NCBI RefSeq assembly: GCF_030371585.1
Contig: NZ_JAUDCE010000074.1
Direction: 5' to 3' (one strand)
Source of the DNA: Megamonas hypermegale_A
Lineage (GTDB): Bacteria; Bacillota; Negativicutes; Selenomonadales; Selenomonadaceae
DNA length: 6,771 nt
This document shows positions 1 through 6,322 of the stretch, one piece after another; within the stretch, counting starts at the first letter, position 1; every line of letters starts with the position of its first letter. The notes under the pieces are model-generated. The model saw nothing but the letters and a program-made list of their open reading frames with translations. It made no database searches and had not been told where the DNA came from. Position numbers and translations under genes: made by a program.

Positions 1-333
1 ATTATAATAAGATAAAATCATATCACGTAAATTATAATTTTTAACATTTTTGATGATATTATCTACACTTAATAAATCTTTGCCGATAAAATTAACAATT
101 TCATCCATAATACGTTCACGATTACGCGGTAAAATTTCTGTATGATATGAAATTATTCCCAACGGCTTTCTAAACAGCGCCGTAACACCAAACCAGTCTG
201 CCAATCCCCCAATAACAGCAGCCAAAAAACCGTGATTTAATAAACTGCCCCAAAATGAATTTAATGGATATGTAACAACATATCCAACTACCATAATACA
301 TAAAATACTGGTAGCTAATAAATTTCTCGACAT
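1..333 (-). CDS. DUF445 family membrane protein, N-terminal part (3' end off window)
   Basis: This frame stays open from an ATG at 331-333 to the left edge: 111 codons with no stop, so the C-terminal part is missing. Seen in the sequence: a hydrophobic N-terminal segment (about residues 5-22), a second one at 34-48, then the block GGLADWFGVTALFRKPLG (42-59) followed by HTEILPRNRERI (64-75). From family knowledge, the ADWFAVTALFR-PLG and HT-IIP-x-K/R-RI blocks are the hallmark of DUF445 (YjiN/YheB-like) membrane proteins, whose biochemical role is not established. The start is supported by AAGGAAG at 341-347, seven bases upstream of the ATG. It lies 81 bases beyond the zinc-ribbon gene and a hairpin separates them, so it is probably a separate transcription unit and a flanking chromosomal gene. 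The family call is secure; its functional link to the cassette is doubtful. Confidence 0.93.
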   Translation of the reverse strand, partial: MSRNLLATSILCIMVVGYVVTYPLNSFWGSLLNHGFLAAVIGGLADWFGVTALFRKPLGIISYHTEILPRNRERIMDEIVNFIGKDLLSVDNIIKNVKNYNLRDMILSYYN

Positions 334-356
334 AAATAATCTTCCTTCTTTCTTGA

Positions 357-386
357 TTAATAAACAATATCCTTAGGCTGTAACAA
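357..386 (-). promoter_or_regulatory. Weak candidate sigma-A promoter for the DUF445 gene
   Basis: Read on the minus strand, TTGTTA (381-386) and TATTAA (357-362) are separated by 18 bases and match the -35/-10 consensus at 8 of 12 positions. The DUF445 start codon lies 23 bases past the -10 box. The -35 box falls inside the downstream arm of the hairpin at 375-407, so hairpin and promoter would share bases. AT-rich sequence gives such matches by chance, so this is only a suggestion. Confidence 0.25.
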
Positions 387-407
387 GATATTTTCTTATT
401 ACAGCCT
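375..407 (-). terminator. 14-bp-stem hairpin after the cassette, possible terminator
   Basis: The arms 375-388 and 394-407 are inverted repeats of 14 bases that pair throughout except for one position, which is a G-U wobble in the minus-strand transcript. The loop is five bases (389-393). The hairpin begins eight bases after the zinc-ribbon stop codon and sits before the next gene, which is where a terminator would be expected. However, the minus-strand transcript has no clean U-tract after the stem (it reads AAGGATATTG), and the plus strand has only TTTCC. It could be a weakened or factor-assisted terminator, an RNA-stabilising 3' structure, or an attenuator before the DUF445 gene. The structure is certain; the function is not. 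Confidence 0.5.
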
Positions 408-414
408 TTCCTCA

Positions 415-564
415 TCAATTAAGATGACGATTTATCACCCATGTATGCGGCTTATTTCCCGACTTTCTCGGACATTTTCCCGGAAGTGGTCTACCCATTG
501 ATGTGTTGCGGATTTCTTTTTTTCCGCAATAACTGCACATATATTCTATTCTTTTATCTGCCAT
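415..564 (-). CDS. Small zinc-ribbon protein, 49 aa
   Basis: The ORF runs from ATG (562-564) to TGA (415-417) and begins MADKRIEYMCSYCGKKE. A Cys-x2-Cys pair (C10, C13) is followed by GRPLPGKCP with C31, then H40, giving C-x2-C-x17-C-x8-H. This fits one zinc-binding ribbon or knuckle. The protein is basic, has no membrane segment, and should be cytoplasmic. The start is well supported: GAGGTG (571-576) lies six bases upstream and overlaps the TGA of the EcsC gene (575-577), so translation is likely coupled. Small zinc ribbons commonly bind nucleic acid or dock to a larger protein. Here an accessory or regulatory subunit of the cassette is an inference from position alone. I do not recognise a named family. 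Reality of the gene rests on the RBS, the cysteine pattern and the tight spacing. Confidence 0.82.
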   Translation of the reverse strand: MADKRIEYMCSYCGKKEIRNTSMGRPLPGKCPRKSGNKPHTWVINRHLN

Positions 565-574
565 TTCAAACACC

Positions 575-1363
575 TCACATATCTATCGTTATTGTATCTA
601 TATTTTCATATCCATTATCCGTCAACCACCGTTTTTGATACGTTCTTTTAGCAGCTTCTGCAATATCTTTTATATAAGATATGTTAACCGCCGCGCCAAT
701 AGCCATACCTATACCCGGAATGAATTGCATTGCTTTGCGCTTACTTAAATTAATACCTAACTGTTTAGATACTTTTTTTACTAAATTGCTCATTAATATA
801 GCTTCAACCATTTTTGCCTGAACTTCTTCATTGATTTTCAAAGCTATCAATGCTTCTTTTTTCTCACGTAAACTGTTAGCACCAGATACAGACAAAATAT
901 TCAAGACAAACTCTCTTTCTTTATCATCATCTACCTCATATCCATAACACAGTGCAATCTTATGAATAGTCCTAAATGCCAATACAATAACAGCTCCTAT
1001 ATCTGCTACCATAGTAACCGCCCCGCCAGCACCTGTTGCTGCTCCTTCGACACCGGCTATGCCGATTGCCCATGTTCCAATATTGTCCGCCAACTTATCC
1101 GATAATTGTAAGTTTTTATGTCTCAGTTCACTTACACTATCAACTTTGCCATCTTCCAATATGTCGTTTTTATTTGCCAACGTTTTTCCCAAACTGCAAG
1201 CATGATAAATTGCCTGTTCAATCACTGGTTCTGGAATTATCTTTGATGTAATATTACCCAACGGCGACAATACGATACTAAGCCCTTTCTCCAATACACT
1301 AGGTTCCTGTTTTTCCCATTTATCTATTTCATAAATCTGCTTTTCTATATAATCTTCATTCAT
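575..1363 (-). CDS. EcsC family protein
   Basis: The protein is 262 residues from the chosen start. Seen: the segment VEGAATGAGGAVTMVADIG (105-123), then a helical stretch ending IHKIALCYGYEVD (133-145), and a late block FIPGIGMAIGAAVN (214-227). From family knowledge, these are the hallmarks of EcsC (PF12787): a Gly-rich TG-GG motif leading to a conserved Asp (D121 here), I--I---YGY, and the C-terminal P-G-G---GA--N block. EcsC was named from the ecs ABC-transporter operon of Bacillus but is widespread, and its biochemical activity is not established. The two Gly/Ala-rich hydrophobic stretches suggest membrane association. The upstream in-frame ATGs at 1391-1393, 1379-1381 and 1370-1372 are less likely starts, because AGAGGA at 1373-1378 is correctly spaced (nine bases) only for the ATG at 1361-1363. 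It lies 39 bases after the candidate nuclease gene and is coupled to the zinc-ribbon gene. Confidence 0.93.
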   Translation of the reverse strand: MNEDYIEKQIYEIDKWEKQEPSVLEKGLSIVLSPLGNITSKIIPEPVIEQAIYHACSLGKTLANKNDILEDGKVDSVSELRHKNLQLSDKLADNIGTWAIGIAGVEGAATGAGGAVTMVADIGAVIVLAFRTIHKIALCYGYEVDDDKEREFVLNILSVSGANSLREKKEALIALKINEEVQAKMVEAILMSNLVKKVSKQLGINLSKRKAMQFIPGIGMAIGAAVNISYIKDIAEAAKRTYQKRWLTDNGYENIDTITIDM

Positions 1364-1372
1364 GAAAAACAT

Positions 1373-1378
1373 TCCTCT
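1373..1378 (-). promoter_or_regulatory. Ribosome binding site that sets the EcsC start
   Basis: AGAGGA on the minus strand lies nine bases upstream of the ATG at 1361-1363. It directly abuts another in-frame ATG at 1370-1372, so that codon is too close to be used. It lies inside or at the edge of the codons used by the two earlier ATGs. This places the start ten codons inside the longest reading frame. Confidence 0.7.
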
Positions 1379-1402
1379 CATATACAACTGCAATATAAGA
1401 AT

Positions 1403-3055
1403 TTATTTGACTTCTTTCGTTACTTTCTGTATAACATCTGCAAGGCTTTCATATATCATATCATCTGATATGTGCTCTCTTTCTTTAGTTACGGTCTCTA
1501 CTTCCGGCAACAGTATATCGGCAATAGCCTGTATCTTATTATCAGATAAGCATATTTCAGCTAAAGACATAATATCCATTGTTTCTATTTTATCTTTTAT
1601 TCTATCAATAACTTTTTCAACTTCTGTCTCATTTAATACATAATCCGTACTTAAATCAACCAGTTTATCTTCTATACTATTAATAACTGTATCTAAATCA
1701 CCTTCACCTATTACAGGTACTTCACTCATATTTTCTACGGAAATATTTTCTTCAGATACCGTATCTTTAATAGTATCTATAGCTGTATTTGCTGTTGTTT
1801 CCGCAACTTTACTGCCTAAATAACTTCCTATCATACCGCCAGCAAAACCAACTGCACCTCCTGCTACTGTTCCCAGCGGCCCTACCAAACTGCCGACAGT
1901 TGCCCCTATTTTAGCTCCGGCAGCACTTCCTGCAATCCAGCCTGCTGTTCCACCGGCAACAGAAACACCATTTTTAGCCAGATTTTCCGACAATTCTTTA
2001 CAAGTTATTTTACCTCTGAAAGCATTGATTATATCCGGCGCAGACATCACGGCAAAATTAGCTATCCCAGATATTGCATTACCTCGAAGTATTTTAGAAG
2101 CCGCTGTTTTTACTGCTTTATCACTTACTTCATCACGAAAAACATTTACTAGGGTACTTGATACTTCTTTTGGTAAATTTTTAGCAATAACGTCCGTCGT
2201 ACCCTTTAATGCTCCATCTAGTCCCGATTTGTTCAATTGACTGGCACATACTGATTTTATAAAAGATTTACCACCAGTTTCTATGCCTTCAAGAAGCGCT
2301 TCTTTTGAAGCCTCTTTTATATCTTTTCCATTCCAACATGCTCTCGAAAAACCGATTAAAGCACCAGTACCGAAGGCACTCCCATTATTTATAAGACTGT
2401 TTACACTATCATAAGTAAGCGATTCTATCGTACCTGCCTTGGCAATATTTTTAGCCTGTTCATAGGTAAAATGCCCTTTTTGTACATATTTTTCAGCATC
2501 AAGCGGATTGGTAACACCCTTAACTTCGCCATTTTTAATACGTTTTTGCATAGCCGTTAAAGCAGCTTCATATTTATCAGACGGTACTTCTATTACCATC
2601 GGTTTACCGTCTTTAAAATATCTGAACTCGCCGTCTCTAAAGCAGGCATTTATACAGCCTGCTCCGGTTTTACAATATTTGGATTGAATACTTACACCAT
2701 CCACCAAACGGTCTGCACCGTCTTTAAAATTATTGTCGCCTTCGATTTTTGCATCTTTAAGCTGCATTCTGTCATATAAATCATTGGCGCGTTCCGCTGC
2801 AAAACCGTGTCCCTGTGAGCCGTTGAATTTCACTTCATCATATAAAGTATTGACATTTTCCTTCAGTCCGCTTACAGAACTATCCGTTGATTTTCCCTTG
2901 GTGTTTAATTTTCTTTTTATTGATTGTACCAATGGACTATCATCTTCATTAATTTTAAATTCTAAATCCGAATTACCACTCATTTTTTCTCTAATTGATC
3001 TAATCAACGGACTTTCTTCTTCATCATGAATTTCCGAAAAAAAATCTTTTTTCAT
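1403..3055 (-). CDS. Putative Mrr-like nuclease domain protein with glycine-zipper membrane region
   Basis: The protein has 550 residues and no name I can assign. Domains in order: (a) residues 14-25 and 39-50 are two copies of a short motif, SPLIRSIREKM and SPLVQSIKRKL, each preceded by acidic residues. (b) About 80-130 carries GHGFAAE (E88), GADRLVDG (D115) and VSIQSKY (Q124, K126). This resembles the E...D...(E/Q)xK arrangement of PD-(D/E)XK nucleases, and the Q-x-K form is typical of the Mrr group. C128, C134 and C138 follow closely and could bind metal. (c) About 150-360 is mostly helical. (d) 362-418 is a long Gly/Ala-rich region with repeated GxxxG/GxxxA spacing, a glycine zipper likely to enter membrane. 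(e) The tail is acidic and helical. AGGGAG (3062-3067), six bases before the ATG, overlaps the ATPase stop codon. Inferred role: effector or nuclease partner of the ATPase. The gene is certain; the nuclease call is moderate. Confidence 0.8.
   Translation of the reverse strand: MKKDFFSEIHDEEESPLIRSIREKMSGNSDLEFKINEDDSPLVQSIKRKLNTKGKSTDSSVSGLKENVNTLYDEVKFNGSQGHGFAAERANDLYDRMQLKDAKIEGDNNFKDGADRLVDGVSIQSKYCKTGAGCINACFRDGEFRYFKDGKPMVIEVPSDKYEAALTAMQKRIKNGEVKGVTNPLDAEKYVQKGHFTYEQAKNIAKAGTIESLTYDSVNSLINNGSAFGTGALIGFSRACWNGKDIKEASKEALLEGIETGGKSFIKSVCASQLNKSGLDGALKGTTDVIAKNLPKEVSSTLVNVFRDEVSDKAVKTAASKILRGNAISGIANFAVMSAPDIINAFRGKITCKELSENLAKNGVSVAGGTAGWIAGSAAGAKIGATVGSLVGPLGTVAGGAVGFAGGMIGSYLGSKVAETTANTAIDTIKDTVSEENISVENMSEVPVIGEGDLDTVINSIEDKLVDLSTDYVLNETEVEKVIDRIKDKIETMDIMSLAEICLSDNKIQAIADILLPEVETVTKEREHISDDMIYESLADVIQKVTKEVK
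2906..3016 (-). repeat. Duplicated short protein motif at the N-terminus of the 550-aa protein
   Basis: Residues 14-25 (3016-2981) and 39-50 (2941-2906) encode the same pattern, an acidic residue then S-P-L-(I/V)-x-S-I-(R/K)-x-K-(M/L), 25 residues apart. Six of twelve positions are identical and most others are conservative. The surrounding sequence is polar and acidic, so these look like two amphipathic helices on a flexible tail, a common layout for docking motifs. The partner is unknown. Confidence 0.75.
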
Positions 3056-3065
3056 ATTAAACTCC

Positions 3066-6000
3066 CTATCTCTGTTTATTTATATCCTCTACCAAATCTG
3101 TATAAAGATCTTCTTTTATTTTTTCCGTAGCTTTTATATTACGGCTTACTACATATGCCAAACATTTTTTTATCTCTATCCGCAATCCCGTATATATATC
3201 ATCAGGTATATACAACGCCAACAAGTTATCCATTTCATGTGAAAACTCACTTGTGCTTCTTACTTTGCCGGAAAGTTCCATCGCTTCTTTTTTACAATCA
3301 ATAATATCTACTACTAATGCAGATAATCTGTCAAACATTTCATCTTTCCAAATGGATAAGGTATGCTTCGTTGTGTATTCCGTAATAATATCCTTGATGT
3401 AAATTTTGTTTCTCGTAGAAAAGCTGCTCAATGCCAAAAGCTTTTCAGCTTCTTTCATATTTATAGATATTACATATTTTTTATCTCTTGCCAGCAACAA
3501 TTTGAGTATGCTCATTTTAAAAACTTCCGTTTTTTTTTGTTCATTGCCAAGCACATTTGCATTATTATATACGAACGGCTTTTCTTTTTTATTGCATTTT
3601 TTTATCTTGCATAAAACAGGTTCCAGCCAGTCATTCTGATAAATCACTGCCACACCTTTTGGCAGTTTGGCTATTTCATCCAGCTGATTTTCCTTTAATC
3701 CAGCAGATTTACCGGCAAGTTTTCTATCCGCTTCATCCGGCAGGCGCATAATGATTTTAGTATTAGTATTTCTTATAGCAGCCATATCTACGGCATTTGG
3801 TGATTGATCGGCGATTATAAAACCTTCGCCATACGTTCGAATTTCCGCAATGGTGTTTGCAAGCATTTCCACCGATTTTCCCATCATGTTTGAACCTTCT
3901 GCATCCTGCTGAGTAGATGTGCGTTTTAAAATATTATGTGCTTCTTCCAAAACCGTAACATGTTTTAATTTTTCATTCATGCCTTTGGCATTAACCATAC
4001 GATATTCATTTAATCGCATTACAAGAATACCCATAATCAATGATTTTGTTTCCAATGAACCGATTCTGCTTAAATCAACAATAACATTCGTATCGAACAA
4101 TATGTTTGAAGGTATTTCATCATCTACAAAAATCTGACCGTTCAATCCGTTCGTCAATGATTTTATACGGGTTTCCAATGAACCTTTATAGTTGCTTTTT
4201 ACTTCTTTATCATAAGCGGAATTATCTATTACATTTATCAACTGTTCCAAAACATCTTTAAAATTCGGATAGTATTCACCTTTGCTGTTTTGCGATGTTT
4301 CCAAATTCCAGCCGCAGATTTTATAAGCATTTAAAACGGCTTCTTTCAACACTGCCGGCATAGCCGCATACATTGGCCAGCAAACGTTAAAAATTTCCAC
4401 CAAACGGTCAACGTGCTCAAATACGTGAACACCTTTCGGGAACTTGAACGGATTGATTTTCAATAAATCCGCATAATACGGATTTGTGCCGAATACCCTG
4501 ACATCCTTATCATTTCCGAATACATTCTTATATTCGCCTTTTGCCGGTTCAATAACCAGGAATTTTATACCATACAGTTTTAATTCATCCAATATCGCAT
4601 ATACGGTATTGGATTTTCCCGAACCGGTCGAGCCTGTTATAAACATGTGCATAGCCAGACTATTGCGGTCCAATTTTACGGAATTGAGACATTCCGTTCC
4701 CATATTATAAACTCTGCCTAAATCAATGGTTTCTCTTGATTTTTCATGCGAATAATTTTCTACCTGCTTGCCGAAATCCGCATGTTCTATAACCGGAAAA
4801 CCGCATACGGATTTTCGCGGCAATCCCATATGAATTGCCAATTCATTTCCGCTAACATAAGAGCACGGACTAACCAGTATCCCATCCGCCTGAGTGTTAT
4901 AGAAAAATACGGGATGGCGCATATTCAGAATGTATTTTTTCAGTGTTTTTAGTTTGTTTCCTTCGTCGTAGCTCTTCCATGAATTGATTGTACCGACTTC
5001 CACACCGGAATTATTGCCGTTCATTATAGCTTTATACGTAGAAGCCGCGATTTCCGCCGTATACTGTTTTTCCGACATAAAATACGCCGCACATTCCCAC
5101 ATGCCGTTACTTTCAAATTCCTGTAACCGTTTTAATTGCAGATTGATTTTTTCTAGAAGATTGCTGATACTTTTATTTTCAATCGTGAAAGTCTGGCTCA
5201 TTCCATTTCCCTGGGAACTGCCCTGCGTATTACTCTTTGAAGTACCACTGGAAGTAGAACTTGATGTACCGTAAGAAGTACCGGAAGTATAAGATGTACT
5301 ATCTGTCTTGCTAGTAGAGCTTGAAACAGTCTTACTCTCAGTAGAAGAAAACATTTCTAATACCATACCACCTACTAATAATGCCGGTGCAGTCATGCTA
5401 CCAAGAGCTATTGAACCGAACTTTGCAGCATTGCCAGCAGCTCCTGCTGCTCTGCCGATTATACCGGATATACTGCTACTGCTCGAAGTATCAGATTCTC
5501 CTTTTGTAGTGCTTTCGCTATGACTTTTGGACGTGGAGGAACTTCTCGAAAAGCTCTTGGAAGAAGAACTCGACTGACTTTCCGAAAAAGAAGCCGATAC
5601 ATTGACCGACATATTTGTCGAATAACTCATCTGCTGTTTGGCAAGCGGTGCAAGATTGGAATATATTTCCTCATAGCTCTTGCGGACTTTTATTAACTGT
5701 TCCTGCGTCGTACTCGTAGCGAGAATAATCGCCGTATATTTTTCGCCCTGCATTGCCAGTGCCAATTTTTCCAAGCCCTGTATAAAAGAGCGATTGTCCT
5801 GATTATTACTGAGCTTATTGTTCGCAACACAGGATACACTGGAGATATTATCCGCCTTCACGGTTTTAAATAAATCTTCGATATCATCTTCCAAATAATC
5901 TTCGGTGATTATCCCCGGAAATTGTCCCTTCAGCGCGTTTTCCAAAGTCTGCTTCAAAAAGGCAACCGTTTTATCCGGATCCAGAGAGCGTACACCCATA

Positions 6001-6311
6001 TAAAAATCCGTTTTTACTCCATCGCTGTTCATCATCACGAATACACTGCATTTGGAATTTGCCAGCGCGTTAAAAACCGTAGCGAATTTGTACAGAGAAA
6101 ACTCGTCTTTTTCATAAACCATCTGCGTTATTTTGAACAAGCGGACATTATCCGACAGATTTTCCGTCTGCAACTCCCGCGATATCGATACTATTTCAAA
6201 ATTATGCAGCTCTGTAAGATAATTTTTCAGAACAATATCATCCACGACACGCATGGATTTATTAAAATTCTGTTGAAGTTCCTGTTGCTGATATTTTGTT
6301 AATTCATTCAT
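3066..6311 (-). CDS. HerA/VirB4-type (DUF87-like) P-loop ATPase with serine-rich membrane-hairpin insertion
   Basis: The protein has 1081 residues and belongs to the FtsK-HerA superfamily. Domains: an N-terminal module (1-228) of unclear family containing FYMGVRS and GQFPGI; a serine-rich region (229-373) with a Gly/Ala hydrophobic core at 281-320; then the ATPase (about 530-905). Visible motifs are Walker A GSTGSGKSN (K566), IEPAKGEYKN (587-596), INPF (619-622), VIVDLSRIG (743-751), Walker B VTVLEEAHN (E789/E790), the sensor stretch IIADQSP (832-838) and RLPDEADRK (856-864). These are standard for HerA-like hexameric DNA or polypeptide pumps. A helical C-terminal extension (930-1081) is unassigned. 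The full set of catalytic motifs suggests an active ATPase. AAGGAG (6319-6324), seven bases before the ATG, overlaps the upstream stop codon. Known HerA proteins pair with nucleases such as NurA; the next gene encodes a candidate nuclease. Secretion or conjugation roles are alternatives. Confidence 0.93.
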   Translation of the reverse strand: MNELTKYQQQELQQNFNKSMRVVDDIVLKNYLTELHNFEIVSISRELQTENLSDNVRLFKITQMVYEKDEFSLYKFATVFNALANSKCSVFVMMNSDGVKTDFYMGVRSLDPDKTVAFLKQTLENALKGQFPGIITEDYLEDDIEDLFKTVKADNISSVSCVANNKLSNNQDNRSFIQGLEKLALAMQGEKYTAIILATSTTQEQLIKVRKSYEEIYSNLAPLAKQQMSYSTNMSVNVSASFSESQSSSSSKSFSRSSSTSKSHSESTTKGESDTSSSSSISGIIGRAAGAAGNAAKFGSIALGSMTAPALLVGGMVLEMFSSTESKTVSSSTSKTDSTSYTSGTSYGTSSSTSSGTSKSNTQGSSQGNGMSQTFTIENKSISNLLEKINLQLKRLQEFESNGMWECAAYFMSEKQYTAEIAASTYKAIMNGNNSGVEVGTINSWKSYDEGNKLKTLKKYILNMRHPVFFYNTQADGILVSPCSYVSGNELAIHMGLPRKSVCGFPVIEHADFGKQVENYSHEKSRETIDLGRVYNMGTECLNSVKLDRNSLAMHMFITGSTGSGKSNTVYAILDELKLYGIKFLVIEPAKGEYKNVFGNDKDVRVFGTNPYYADLLKINPFKFPKGVHVFEHVDRLVEIFNVCWPMYAAMPAVLKEAVLNAYKICGWNLETSQNSKGEYYPNFKDVLEQLINVIDNSAYDKEVKSNYKGSLETRIKSLTNGLNGQIFVDDEIPSNILFDTNVIVDLSRIGSLETKSLIMGILVMRLNEYRMVNAKGMNEKLKHVTVLEEAHNILKRTSTQQDAEGSNMMGKSVEMLANTIAEIRTYGEGFIIADQSPNAVDMAAIRNTNTKIIMRLPDEADRKLAGKSAGLKENQLDEIAKLPKGVAVIYQNDWLEPVLCKIKKCNKKEKPFVYNNANVLGNEQKKTEVFKMSILKLLLARDKKYVISINMKEAEKLLALSSFSTRNKIYIKDIITEYTTKHTLSIWKDEMFDRLSALVVDIIDCKKEAMELSGKVRSTSEFSHEMDNLLALYIPDDIYTGLRIEIKKCLAYVVSRNIKATEKIKEDLYTDLVEDINKQR
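5193..5627 (-). other. Serine-rich low-complexity region with embedded hydrophobic hairpin (ATPase residues 229-373)
   Basis: Residues 229-280 contain 27 Ser in 52, with pattern S-x-S and runs such as SESQSSSSSKSFSRSSS. Residues 322-370 hold about 20 Ser plus many Thr and Gly in GTS-like repeats. Between them, 281-320 (DNA 5352-5471) is free of charged residues except one Arg, one Lys and one Glu, and is rich in Gly, Ala, Leu and Val. It is long enough for a membrane hairpin or one long helix. Serine codons are varied, so this is not a recent DNA tandem expansion. Confidence 0.85.
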
Positions 6312-6322
6312 TGCCTAACTCC

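Noticed and set aside
170..418. Minus-strand ORF of 82 codons overlapping the DUF445 start region
   Set aside because: It is in another frame from the clearly recognisable DUF445 coding sequence, its translation is Cys/Tyr/Ile-rich without domain character, and it runs through the hairpin.
441..638. Plus-strand ORF of 65 codons
   Set aside because: It lies antisense to the zinc-ribbon gene and the end of EcsC, both of which have good RBS sites and family-like motifs.
1364..1402. Possible internal promoter in the 39-base gap before EcsC
   Set aside because: AT-rich bases give partial -10 matches, but no -35/-10 pair with proper spacing was found, and the gap is short enough for read-through.
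5193..5351. DNA tandem repeat behind the GTS-type serine/threonine run
   Set aside because: The protein is repetitive but the codons differ from unit to unit, so there is no clear nucleotide tandem repeat.
4486..5523. Several plus-strand ORFs of 68-96 codons antisense to the ATPase
   Set aside because: They are mirror frames of a long gene with all expected ATPase motifs; none shows a convincing RBS or recognisable domain.
5922..6302. Plus-strand ORF of 126 codons
   Set aside because: It is antisense to the ATPase N-terminal module; its length is explained by codon bias of the gene on the other strand.
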